In this document: one piece after another, positions 8,910 to 17,519 of the stretch
Position numbering within the stretch: position 1 is the first letter of the stretch
How the letters are laid out: every line of letters starts with the position of its first letter
Source: Alphaproteobacteria bacterium
Lineage (GTDB): Bacteria > Pseudomonadota > Alphaproteobacteria > Micropepsales > Micropepsaceae
Length of the DNA: 49,147 nt
Assembly: GCA_947465395.1 (NCBI GenBank)
Contig: CANIAL010000015.1
Span: forward strand, 1-49,147
Direction of reading: 5' to 3'
Made by a program: the position numbers and the translations under genes
The notes under the pieces: model-generated
Database searches by the model: none
The model's input: the letters and a program-made list of their open reading frames with translations, nothing else
What the model was told of the DNA's origin: nothing

Positions 8910-9476
8910 ATGTCCAAGATTGCCGGCAATGAAGTCCGCCCCGGCGCCATGATCGAGCATCAGGGCCAGCTCTGGATCGCGGTGAAGTCGCAGGCGGTGA
9001 AGCCCGGCAAGGGCGGCGCCTACAACCAGGTCGAACTCAAGAATATCGAAACCGGCAGCAAGCTCAACGAACGCTTCCGCTCGTCCGAGATGGTGGAGGA
9101 AATCCACCTGGACAAGAAGGATTTCCAGTTCCTGTTCGTCAGCGGCGACATGCTGACCTTCATGGACATGGAGAATTACGAACAGATCGAATTGGCCACC
9201 GATTTCGTGGGCGACCAGGCCGCGTTCCTGTCCGACGGCATGAAGGTGATGCTGAAGCTGCATGAAGGCCGCCCGCTCTCCATCCAGTTGCCCGCGCAGG
9301 TGACCTTGCTGGTCACCGAAGCCGACCCGGTGATGAAGGGCGGTACGGCAGCGCCATCCTTCAAGAGCGCGACATTGGAAAACGGCCTGAAGATTCAGGT
9401 GCCGCCTTTCGTCGAAGCCGGCACCCGGGTTGTCGTCAACACAGAGGACGGCGCCTATCTGCGCCGCGCAGATTAA
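8910..9476 (+). CDS. efp: Elongation factor P
   Basis: EF-P relieves ribosome stalling at polyproline stretches. The 188-residue protein has the expected three beta-barrel domains: a KOW-like N-domain with [17 protein letters not shown] (Lys34 at the modifiable tip), a central OB domain from about residue 66, and a C-terminal OB domain beginning near [13 protein letters not shown] and ending in [10 protein letters not shown]. Lys34 is the position lysylated by EpmA in gammaproteobacteria; whether it is modified here is unknown. The start ATG 8910 is preceded by GGAGG. It lies 67 bases after the thiE-like gene and its TAA overlaps the next ATG by one base. Confidence 0.96.
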   Translation: MSKIAGNEVRPGAMIEHQGQLWIAVKSQAVKPGKGGAYNQVELKNIETGSKLNERFRSSEMVEEIHLDKKDFQFLFVSGDMLTFMDMENYEQIELATDFVGDQAAFLSDGMKVMLKLHEGRPLSIQLPAQVTLLVTEADPVMKGGTAAPSFKSATLENGLKIQVPPFVEAGTRVVVNTEDGAYLRRAD

Positions 9477-10282
9477 TGGCGTATCTGTCACCGGCCCTGA
9501 ACGTGATGGTCGCAGCCGCCAGGAAAGCGGGCCGTCCGCTGATCCGTGATTTCGGTGAACTGGAAAACCTGCAGATCAGCCAGAAGGGTCCCGCCGATTT
9601 CGTCACCAGCGCCGACAAGCGCACCGAGCAGATATTGGTGGAAGAGCTGACCCGGGTGCGGCCCGGCTATGGCTTCCTGGCCGAGGAAACCGGCGCCATC
9701 GAGGGCAAGGACCGCACGCATCGCTTCATCATTGATCCCATAGACGGCACCACCAACTTCATGCACGGCATTCCGCACTTCGCCATCTCCATCGGGCTGG
9801 AGCGCGAGGGGCAGTTGGTGTCGGCGGTGGTCTTCAATCCCGTCACCGATGATCTCTTCACGGCGGAAAAAGGCCATGGCGCCTATCTCAACAACAAGCG
9901 CCTGCGCGTGGCGGCCCGCAAGAATATGGGCGAGGCGGTGATCGCCACGGGACTGCCCTTCATGGGCAAGGATGGCCATGCCCGCACCCAGGCCGAGCTG
10001 AAGATCATGATGGCCGCCACCGCCGGGGTGCGCCGCTTCGGCGCCGCCTCGCTGGACCTGGCCTATGTGGCCGCGGGACGTTTCGACGGTTTCTGGGAGC
10101 ATGGGCTTTCGCCCTGGGACGTGGCGGGCGGCATCCTTCTGGTGCGCGAGGCAGGCGGCATGGTCAGCGACCTGGACGGGCGCACCGCCGCCCTGGAGGC
10201 GGGCCATATCGCCGCCGCCAACGAGGTCCTGCACCCGCAAATGCTCAAGCTTCTCAAAGGGGCGGCGGCGGCAAACCAGTAA
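9476..10282 (+). CDS. suhB: Inositol monophosphatase family protein (SuhB-like)
   Basis: A Mg-dependent phosphatase of the inositol monophosphatase fold. Metal ligands are all visible: EE at 70-71 (GFLAEETGAI), DPIDGTTNFMHG at 87-98, and WDVAGGILLVREAGG near residue 210. The 268-residue length is standard. In E. coli SuhB also acts in rRNA transcription antitermination, so the cellular role need not be inositol metabolism. The start codon shares one base with the efp stop (TAATG), a tight coupling seen in several alphaproteobacteria. It is followed by an OmpA-like gene 56 bases on. Confidence 0.92.
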   Translation: MAYLSPALNVMVAAARKAGRPLIRDFGELENLQISQKGPADFVTSADKRTEQILVEELTRVRPGYGFLAEETGAIEGKDRTHRFIIDPIDGTTNFMHGIPHFAISIGLEREGQLVSAVVFNPVTDDLFTAEKGHGAYLNNKRLRVAARKNMGEAVIATGLPFMGKDGHARTQAELKIMMAATAGVRRFGAASLDLAYVAAGRFDGFWEHGLSPWDVAGGILLVREAGGMVSDLDGRTAALEAGHIAAANEVLHPQMLKLLKGAAAANQ

Positions 10283-10338
10283 TGGTTGCAAAGCGTTAGA
10301 TTGCCGCTAGGCTGCGCGGATAATTCGGTGGGGACCGC

Positions 10339-11241
10339 ATGTCGGGCGTTTCATTCAGGGCTGGTTTTTTGGCCGGGGCAAGCCTGTGCGCGGCTTTGGC
10401 TGCCGCCCAGCCCGCCGCCGCGCAAGTCGTGGCCAACAACCGCGAGCTTCAGGTGAACCCCCAGGCGGCAGGCGGCGGGACCGCGCTGCTCTATCCGGGC
10501 GGACAATATATGCGCAGCATCCGCCCCCTGCTCCAGCCCGGCGAAACCATCCGTGATCGCGGCCCGGTGGCCCTGCACATGCCATCCGGGCGCACGCGCG
10601 TTGCGGTGGCCCGAACCACACCCCGCGCCGAAGCCGCTGTTCCTGCAGAGCCGCGTGTGGCTGCCGCGCCCCAGCCCCCGCCTGCTTCCAAGCCTGCGCC
10701 AAAAGTGGCGGCGGCGCCGAAGCCCGCGCCAACGCAAGCCCCTGTCCAGGCCCAGGCCAATTTGGCAGCCTTGTCCCCGCAGGGCGCGGCCGGTCTTGAT
10801 CTTGGCAATCTCACACCCACCAGGCCCCTGCCCAGCAATCCGGTGCAGACGGCCCGCAACACGCCGCCGCCCAGCACGGTGACCGCCCCTGCCGCCGCCA
10901 GCGGCGCCAATGTCGCGGGCCTGATCAAGCGCAGCGTCATCCTGTTCGCGCCCGATTCCTCCGACCCCGCCGAAGCGGCGCTGGGCGCCATCAAGTTCCT
11001 GGCCGGCGATCTCAGCGCCGACATGAACACGCCCACGGCCCGCATCCAGGTCCAGGCCTTTGGCGGGCGGCGCGGCGACAAGGGGTCCGATGCGCGGCGT
11101 CTTTCACTCAAGCGCGCCTTGGCGATCCGGCAAGTGCTGATTGACGATGGCGTGGCGGCGGAGCGCATTGATGTGCGCGCCATGGGCGGCGCCGATGACT
11201 CCGGTCCTGCCGATAGAGTCGACGTCTACATCAAAGCCTAG
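10339..11241 (+). CDS. Secreted OmpA C-terminal-like protein with Pro/Ala-rich linker
   Basis: This 300-residue protein starts with a cleavable signal peptide (hydrophobic LAGASLCAALAAAQPAAA then AQ), followed by a short globular segment and a Pro/Ala/Lys-rich linker (about residues 95-185) that could span the periplasm. The C-terminal ~110 residues look like a degenerate OmpA/MotB peptidoglycan-binding domain: VILFAPDSSDP, RIQVQAFGG, RRLSLKRALAIRQVLIDDGVAAERIDVRAMGG. The usual C-terminal N-R-R-V peptidoglycan signature is replaced by DRVDVYIKA, so binding may be lost or altered. It is the last gene of the tkt-to-suhB run. I recognise no precise function. Confidence 0.8.
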   Translation: MSGVSFRAGFLAGASLCAALAAAQPAAAQVVANNRELQVNPQAAGGGTALLYPGGQYMRSIRPLLQPGETIRDRGPVALHMPSGRTRVAVARTTPRAEAAVPAEPRVAAAPQPPPASKPAPKVAAAPKPAPTQAPVQAQANLAALSPQGAAGLDLGNLTPTRPLPSNPVQTARNTPPPSTVTAPAAASGANVAGLIKRSVILFAPDSSDPAEAALGAIKFLAGDLSADMNTPTARIQVQAFGGRRGDKGSDARRLSLKRALAIRQVLIDDGVAAERIDVRAMGGADDSGPADRVDVYIKA

Positions 11242-11252
11242 CTTTTCAAAAT

Positions 11253-11651
11253 TTAGTTCTTTTCGGCAGCCTGGGCCGGGGTGGCGATGGCATTGCGCAT
11301 GGCGCTGGCCAGGTGATCGGCGGCGAAACCGGCGACTTGCACGGCGGCGTCGCGGCTGACGGCGGCGACATCAACGGGATGCTCGGCACGGGCCTGGTGC
11401 AGATCCTGGCGCATATCGGCCAGGCGGGTCAGAACGGCCTGGCGGGCATCGTGCTCGCCCTTGGTGTTCTGGGTCAGATTGTGACCCATGCACAACCAGA
11501 CCAGACCCAGCGCCATCATCCCGCGAATAATCATTGTCGTATCCCGCATCAACTTGCGGGATGAAATTGCGCCGATGGGGTCACGAAAAATATCGAGGAA
11601 AAGCCCGTAAGGGTTTTCCCGAAGCTGTTTCATATTGGAAATTGATTCCAC
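11253..11651 (-). CDS. Hypothetical single-span membrane protein, possibly CtrA-controlled
   Basis: A 132-residue protein (or 126 from the internal ATG 11633, which I find equally likely because the longer start at 11651 is GTG; neither has a strong ribosome-binding site). It has one clear transmembrane stretch, TTMIIRGMMALGLVWLCMG, after a short basic N-terminus, then a helical soluble part rich in Ala/His/Asp. No family recognised. It is convergent with the OmpA-like gene (11-base gap). A perfect TTAA-N7-TTAA box lies 43-57 bases upstream of the GTG, suggesting cell-cycle control by CtrA. Confidence 0.65.
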   Translation of the reverse strand: MESISNMKQLRENPYGLFLDIFRDPIGAISSRKLMRDTTMIIRGMMALGLVWLCMGHNLTQNTKGEHDARQAVLTRLADMRQDLHQARAEHPVDVAAVSRDAAVQVAGFAADHLASAMRNAIATPAQAAEKN

Positions 11652-11693
11652 ATGCGCCGATGCGGGGCGCAGGAAAAGCTGTAAAAACAGGGG

Positions 11694-11708
11694 TTAAAGT
11701 CGTTTTAA
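11694..11708 (-). promoter_or_regulatory. CtrA-type binding site (TTAA-N7-TTAA)
   Basis: TTAA at 11694-11697 and 11705-11708 are separated by exactly seven bases and flanked by GG and CC, so the site is also a 7-bp inverted repeat (GGTTAAA / TTTAACC, 11692-11710). This matches the full CtrA consensus of alphaproteobacteria. TTAA is rare in this GC-rich window, which makes a chance match less likely. It lies upstream of the minus-strand membrane gene at 11651. Confidence 0.5.
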
Positions 11709-11760
11709 CCGTGCCGCCGCCATCTACGTATTTGCCCTTACAACTCTACGGAAACACAGC

Positions 11761-11863
11761 CCCGCCTCCCCTTCGTCCGCGAAGCGGACAAGAGGGGGAG
11801 GTGGTTTCAGCGTGCGAGAGCGAGCTTTTCGCGAGCCGAGCGGAAGCTGAAACCGGAGGGGGG
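11761..11863 (+). repeat. Dispersed double-hairpin intergenic element, copy 1 (TTTCAGC subtype)
   Basis: Architecture: CCCGCCTCCCC, inner hairpin GTCCGC-gaa-GCGGAC (11775-11789), GGGGGAGGTGG, then a second arm pair TTTCAGC (from 11805) / GCTGAAAC (11846-11853), and CCGGAGGGGGG. The outer pyrimidine/purine blocks can also pair. It ends eight bases from the stop codon of the minus-strand MFS gene, so it lies in that gene's 3' region. Most similar to copy 5 at 45310-45438. Confidence 0.75.
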
Positions 11864-11871
11864 CAAATAAA

Positions 11872-13113
11872 TCAATGAAGTCTGGCCATTTCGCGCATGT
11901 CCACATGCCGCGCCTCGGGGCCGAAATTGATCAGGATGCCCACCAGCACACAGGCGAACAACGCGTCCGCCGCCAGCGCCTGGGCATAGGTCCAGTGCCA
12001 GTCCTCCACCAAGGATGCCTGCAGCAGGCCGATGCCGGCCGCCGCCAGGTTGCCCAACTGGTAGACAAAGCCGGGGAAGGTGCCGCGCGCATGGGGCGGC
12101 GATAATTCGTTCAGATGCGCCGGCACCACGCCCCAGGCCCCCTGCACGCAGAATTGCAGCACAAAGACCGACAGCGCCAGATAGAGCGGCTGGTCGAACA
12201 GGAATACCCAGAAGGGGATCACCGGGATCATGCAAAGCGCCGATATGCTGATGGTGCGCCGCCGCCCGAAACGCTGGGAGAGCGTGCCGGCGATCAGCCC
12301 GCCCAAAATGGCGCCGAAGGCCGCCACCGTTCCCAGGACGCCTGTCATGCCGGCCGAAAAGCCGTGCTGGATGCGCAGGAAGTTCGGATAGAAATCCTGG
12401 GTGCCATGGCTGAGAAGATTGAAGCCCGACATCAGGATCACGGCGAAGATCGCCACCTTCCAATGTGCACGGATCACCGCCATGGTCTTGCCCGCTTCTT
12501 TCCGGGCGCCGCTCTTCTGGCCTTCGGTCCAGGCGGGCGATTCCGGCACCGTGCGGCGGATATAAAGCACCAGCAGTGCGGGAATGGCGCTGGCCATCAC
12601 CAGGGCGCGCCAGCCGAAATGCGGCACCAGCAAACCGGACGCCACCGCTGCGATCAGCGATCCGGTGGGATAGCCCGTCTGCAAAAGCCCGGAGACGAAG
12701 CCGCGCGATTCCGGCTTTACATGTTCCATGGTCAGCGATGCGCCGATGCCCCATTCCCCGCCCATGGCAATACCGAACAGGCAGCGCAAAATCAGGAAGA
12801 CGGTGATGTTGGGCGCGAAGGCTGACGCGAAAGCCAGCCCGGAATAGAGCAGCACATCCAGCATCAATATGGGGCGGCGGCCAAAACGGTCGGCCAGGCG
12901 GCCAAAGATGAAAGCACCCAGCGGGCGCAGGCCCAATGTCAGCAGCGCCGCCAGCCCGATGGCCTTGGCGCTGACGCCGAATTCGGCGGCGATATCCTTG
13001 GCCACGAAGGTGATCAGGAGATAGTCGAACGCATCCAGGGTCCAGCCCAGGTAACTGGCCGCCACCACATGCCGCTGGACCGGCGTCCAGCCCTTCAATG
13101 CCGCAAAGACCAT
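11872..13113 (-). CDS. MFS transporter, SHS/organic-acid-sugar porter type
   Basis: A 413-residue 12-TM permease of the major facilitator superfamily. Signature elements are GWTLDAFDYLLITFVAKDIA in TM1, GRLADRFGRRPIL (loop 2-3 motif, G-R-x-x-D-R-x-G-R-R), RCLFGIAMGGEWGIGASLTMEHV in TM4, and a second-half copy GTLSQRFGRRRTISI. TM1 and the MGGEWG segment are typical of lactate/sialate/aromatic-acid type carriers (SHS/AAHS). Substrate cannot be assigned. Starts at ATG 13113 or 13128 are both plausible; I prefer 13113 because MVFAALKGWTPVQRH aligns with family N-termini. It is divergent from the PAP2-like gene, and a dispersed repeat follows its stop. Confidence 0.88.
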   Translation of the reverse strand: MVFAALKGWTPVQRHVVAASYLGWTLDAFDYLLITFVAKDIAAEFGVSAKAIGLAALLTLGLRPLGAFIFGRLADRFGRRPILMLDVLLYSGLAFASAFAPNITVFLILRCLFGIAMGGEWGIGASLTMEHVKPESRGFVSGLLQTGYPTGSLIAAVASGLLVPHFGWRALVMASAIPALLVLYIRRTVPESPAWTEGQKSGARKEAGKTMAVIRAHWKVAIFAVILMSGFNLLSHGTQDFYPNFLRIQHGFSAGMTGVLGTVAAFGAILGGLIAGTLSQRFGRRRTISISALCMIPVIPFWVFLFDQPLYLALSVFVLQFCVQGAWGVVPAHLNELSPPHARGTFPGFVYQLGNLAAAGIGLLQASLVEDWHWTYAQALAADALFACVLVGILINFGPEARHVDMREMARLH

Positions 13114-13236
13114 GCCCCGTGCCCCCATGCCCGAACCGCATCCTGTCCAAAGCCCGGGCCTTTGGAAACCCTGAAAATTTTCGCTCTTGTACCCTGGGCG
13201 CATTTGCGGACCGGGCCCGAGCCATTAAAAGAAGGC

Positions 13237-13770
13237 ATGACAAAAACGCCCGCTTTCATTCTTGCGCTGCTGCTGCTTTCGGGTGGCGTGGCCCGCGCCG
13301 ACGGGCTGGAAGCGGCGGGCACCGACATCGCCATCGCCCTGCCCCTGATCGCGGGCGGCATCAGCCTGTACAAGGACGACCGCACGGGACTGGCGCAACT
13401 GACCGTGGTGGGGCTTGCCACCGTCGGCACTGCCTATGGCCTGAAAAGCATCGTGCGCGAACGGCGGCCCGACAAGAGCGACTACAAATCCTTCCCGTCC
13501 GACACCTCGGCGCTGGCCTTCGCGCCCGCGCAATATCTGTGGGACCGCTATGGCTGGGAATATGGTCTGCCCGCCTATGCCGCCGCCGCTTTCGTGGGCT
13601 ATAGCCGCATCGATGCCCGGAAGCATCATTGGTACGATGTGGCGGCAAGCGCAGGGCTTGCGTTTAGCTTCAGCAAGATTTTCACCAGCCGCTATCGCGA
13701 GCGCGGCCTTGCCTATGCCGCCAGCGCCGACACGGATGGCGGCGCGATTCATGTCGCGTATAATTTCTAG
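13237..13770 (+). CDS. PAP2-superfamily-like secreted/membrane protein with altered active-site motif
   Basis: A 177-residue protein with an N-terminal signal (FILALLLLSGGVARADG) and the three-block layout of PAP2/acid phosphatases: KSIVRERRP (K-X6-R-P), SFPSDTSALAF (normally P-S-G-H) and SRIDARKHHWYDV (S-R-X5-H-X3-D). Blocks 1 and 3 are intact but block 2 reads PSDT, so the catalytic-loop His is a Thr. It ends in an aromatic-terminated strand (AIHVAYNF), reminiscent of an outer-membrane C-terminus. It may be an active variant of the superfamily or a pseudo-enzyme. The gene is divergent from one MFS gene and convergent with another, overlapping its stop by four bases. Confidence 0.75.
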   Translation: MTKTPAFILALLLLSGGVARADGLEAAGTDIAIALPLIAGGISLYKDDRTGLAQLTVVGLATVGTAYGLKSIVRERRPDKSDYKSFPSDTSALAFAPAQYLWDRYGWEYGLPAYAAAAFVGYSRIDARKHHWYDVAASAGLAFSFSKIFTSRYRERGLAYAASADTDGGAIHVAYNF

Positions 13771-15011
13771 TTCGCGACGCTGACTTCGGAGAGGCGGTCC
13801 ACCTTCCGCAAGGGCGGAAACAGCCGCATCCAAATCGCCACCACGCCCAGCGTGCCGATCCCGCCCAGCACCACTGCCGGCACCGCGCCCAGAAGCGCGG
13901 CCGTGGTGCCGGATTCAAATTCGCCCAGTTCATTCGATGCGCCGATGAATAGCATCGAGACGGCCGAGACGCGCCCGCGCATGGCGTCCGGCGTGGCGAG
14001 CTGGATCAGGGATGAGCGGATATTGACGCTGACCATGTCGGACGCGCCCAGCGTGAACAAGGCCGCCAGTGACAGGGGAAACCAGGTGGAAAGCCCGAAA
14101 ACGATGGTGGCAATGCCGAAAATGGCCACCGCGGCGAACATGGTGGCGCCCACATGCCGGGTGATCTGGCGCTGGGTGAGATAGAAGGCCACCAGGAAAG
14201 CGCCCACCGCGGGTGCGCTGCGCAGGAAGCCCAGCCCCACCGGCCCCACATGCAATATGTCGCGGGCATAGACGGGCAGCAGCGCGGTGGCCCCGCCCAG
14301 CAAGACGGCGAAAAGATCAAGAGATATCGCGCCCATCACCACCGGGCGGTGGCGCACGAAACGCACGCCTTCGGCCACGCGCTCGAAGCGGGTGGCAAGC
14401 GTGGCTTCGGGCGTATGCCGCCGCCCGCCCAGGCGCGAGACGATCAGGGCCGCGACGGCGAAGCCCGCAATGCACAGCGCATAGACCGCCACCGGACCCA
14501 GCGCGTACAGGAATCCGCCCAGCGCGGGGCCTGCAATGATGGCGGCGGTGAAGGCCGATGAATTGATGGAAATGGCGCGGGGCAGTTTCTCCTGCACCAC
14601 CAGGAATGGCAGCAGCGACGACCCGGACGGCCCGGAAAAACCCCGCGCCGCGCCGAACAGGACCAGCACCACGTAAAAGGGCCAGGCGGTGTACGGCACC
14701 AGCAGGCTCAAAACCAGGAACAGGCCCGCGCACAGGGCCTGCAATCCCGCCGCCAGGGCATAGACCAGGCGCTGGTTGAAACGGTCGGTGATGTCGCCCG
14801 CCGGCAAGGTCAGAAGGAACATGGGCAGGAACTGGCACAGCCCCACCAGTCCCAGCGACAAGGGCGTGCGCTGCATCTCATAGATCTGCCAGCCGATGGC
14901 CACCGACTGCATCTGCACCGCCAGGGTGGAGACAAAGCGCGAGGCCACGAACAGCCTGAGGTCATGGGGCCGGTAGATGGTCGGCCCGCCAACGGTAGGA
15001 ATGTCGCGCAT
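13767..15011 (-). CDS. MFS transporter (EntS/MFS_3-like)
   Basis: A 414-residue permease with about 12 hydrophobic segments. Motifs include FVASRFVSTLAVQMQSVAIGWQIYE in TM1, TLPAGDITDRFNQRLVY (loop 2-3 motif with D-R), FGAARGFSGPSGSSLLPFLV, and PDAMRGRVSAVSMLFIGASNELGEFESG, which are characteristic of the MFS_3/EntS-like group of exporters. Start ATG 15011 (MRDIPTVGG) is chosen because the extra 24 residues of the longer frame look nonmembranous and lack a start signal. Its TAG overlaps that of the PAP2-like gene (shared CTAG). Substrate unknown; siderophore or drug export is the usual guess for this group. Confidence 0.88.
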   Translation of the reverse strand: MRDIPTVGGPTIYRPHDLRLFVASRFVSTLAVQMQSVAIGWQIYEMQRTPLSLGLVGLCQFLPMFLLTLPAGDITDRFNQRLVYALAAGLQALCAGLFLVLSLLVPYTAWPFYVVLVLFGAARGFSGPSGSSLLPFLVVQEKLPRAISINSSAFTAAIIAGPALGGFLYALGPVAVYALCIAGFAVAALIVSRLGGRRHTPEATLATRFERVAEGVRFVRHRPVVMGAISLDLFAVLLGGATALLPVYARDILHVGPVGLGFLRSAPAVGAFLVAFYLTQRQITRHVGATMFAAVAIFGIATIVFGLSTWFPLSLAALFTLGASDMVSVNIRSSLIQLATPDAMRGRVSAVSMLFIGASNELGEFESGTTAALLGAVPAVVLGGIGTLGVVAIWMRLFPPLRKVDRLSEVSVAN

Positions 15012-15120
15012 TATCGCCCAGCTAACATGGCAAGGCCCAAAACAACAGCTGCCGCGGGCCAGTAGCCGCCGCAAGGGAGCCATGCAATAGTGACCGTGCT
15101 TTTACGGGCCTTGGCCGTCA

Positions 15121-15624
15121 ATGAAATGGTCCCGCGTATCGAGCCTTTTCATTGCGGCGGCCGCCATGCTGCCCGCTCCCGGCTTTGCAGCCGATCCGAC
15201 AGCAACCCTCACCATCCATGTGCAGGACCTGCGGCCCGAGGGCGGCATCCTGCGGCTTGGCGTCTATGACGCGGCACGCTATCCCGACGACAAATCCGTG
15301 CCCCTGGCGTCCGCCGACGTCCCCGTCAGCGGGTTCGAGACCGTCATCACCCTGCACGGCATCGCGCCGGGCACCTATGCCATCGAGACGTTCCAGGACA
15401 TCAATTCCAACGACAAGATGGACACGACCTGGCTGGGCATTCCGCTGGAGCCGTTCGGCTTCTCGCGCGATGCGCGGCCTTTCCTCAGCAAGCCTGACTT
15501 TAGCGACGTGAAATTCACCCTGGTGGCGGGCGATAACACGCAAGTCATTCATTTGCAGAACTTCACCGGCACCTCCCCCACCGAACGAGCGCGCGACGCA
15601 TTGCGCGCGCGTCAACGCAAGTGA
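15121..15624 (+). CDS. DUF2141 domain secreted protein
   Basis: A 167-residue exported protein: signal peptide SLFIAAAAMLPAPGFA cleaved before ADP, then a DUF2141 beta-sandwich (about 27-145). Family landmarks are LRPEGGILRLGVYDAARYP, GIAPGTYAIETFQDINSNDKMDTTWLGIPLEPFGFS, where D-I-N-S-N-D-K-M-D resembles a calcium-binding loop. The C-terminus is basic (RARDALRARQRK). Biochemical function of DUF2141 is not established. It overlaps the next gene's possible GTG start and is divergent from the MFS gene, so it likely forms a two-gene envelope operon with the barrel protein downstream. Confidence 0.85.
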   Translation: MKWSRVSSLFIAAAAMLPAPGFAADPTATLTIHVQDLRPEGGILRLGVYDAARYPDDKSVPLASADVPVSGFETVITLHGIAPGTYAIETFQDINSNDKMDTTWLGIPLEPFGFSRDARPFLSKPDFSDVKFTLVAGDNTQVIHLQNFTGTSPTERARDALRARQRK

Positions 15625-15632
15625 GAAGACAG

Positions 15633-16442
15633 ATGGCACAGGCAAAGATCATTTTCCTGATACAGGCCGCAATGCTTTTGGCGGGCGCGCCCGCATTTGC
15701 AGCAGACCCGGATATTTTCGGCCAGGACCTGAAATACACGGCCAATTTCGGAATGGGCTATTCCAACGGCAATTACGGCACCGCCAGGAACACCGATGTC
15801 ACGCTGGGCCTGACCAACCTCAGCGTGGCCAGCGGCGACTTCAAACTCAGCGCCTCCATCCCCTATATGCGGATATCGGGACGCGGGCTGGTGACCTTTG
15901 ACGCTTCGGGCAATCCCATCGTCATCAACCGGCGCACCGCCCTGCCGCCCGATACCCGCACCGGCTTTGGCGATCTCAACCTGGCGCTGTCCTACACCAT
16001 CCCGGCGACGCTGCTGGGTGACTACGAAGTGCGGCTGACCGGCGTCACCAAGGCGCCCATCGCCTCGGCCCGCAGGCGGCTTTCCACCGGCGAAGCCGAT
16101 TACGGCATGAGCGTGGATGTCTCGCGCCAATGGGGAAAATGGGGGCCGTTCCTGACCGTGGGGTATTTGGTGCCGGGACAGCCGGTTGGCTACACGCTCA
16201 ACGACACCACATCCGTCTCGGTGGGCAGTAGTTACGAGCTGAGCAAGAATTTCGTGGCCATCGCCTCTTATGATTTCGACAGTTCGGATTCGCCCCTGGT
16301 GCCGCCGGCCCATGAACTGGCGGCGTCGCTGAGCTGGGTGCGCGAAGGCGGCATCACGCTTACCGGCTATGGCACGGTGGGATTGAGCGCCGGCGCCCCC
16401 GATATGGGCGCCGGGCTGCTCGTATCCTATGGCTTTAAATAG
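15633..16442 (+). CDS. Outer-membrane beta-barrel protein (transporter-like), uncharacterised
   Basis: A 269-residue secreted protein with signal peptide (KIIFLIQAAMLLAGAPAFA then AD). The mature part is a run of alternating hydrophobic/polar strands (YTANFGMGYSNGNYG, DVTLGLTNLSV, FKLSASIPYMRI, DLNLALSYTI, YEVRLTGVTKAP, FLTVGYLVPG, TSVSVGSSYEL, and so on) and it ends in LLVSYGFK, close to the aromatic C-terminal signature of barrels. It resembles the loosely defined outer-membrane 'transporter' family found beside catabolic genes, but no substrate is implied. ATG 15633 has GAGAAG upstream; GTG 15621, overlapping the previous stop, is the alternative. Likely co-transcribed with the DUF2141 gene. 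Confidence 0.78.
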   Translation: MAQAKIIFLIQAAMLLAGAPAFAADPDIFGQDLKYTANFGMGYSNGNYGTARNTDVTLGLTNLSVASGDFKLSASIPYMRISGRGLVTFDASGNPIVINRRTALPPDTRTGFGDLNLALSYTIPATLLGDYEVRLTGVTKAPIASARRRLSTGEADYGMSVDVSRQWGKWGPFLTVGYLVPGQPVGYTLNDTTSVSVGSSYELSKNFVAIASYDFDSSDSPLVPPAHELAASLSWVREGGITLTGYGTVGLSAGAPDMGAGLLVSYGFK

Positions 16443-16448
16443 GCGCGC

Positions 16449-17459
<1,011 letters not shown>

Positions 17460-17519
17460 CTAGCCCGGGCGGGGCGCTGGAGCAAGGCGGCAAACCCCGC
17501 CGCAAAGCAATAATCCCCG

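Noticed and set aside
11679..11690. CTGTAAAAACAG as a LexA box
   Set aside because: The spacing between CTGT and ACAG is four rather than eight, and alphaproteobacterial LexA uses a GTTC direct repeat, so this is not a credible SOS box.
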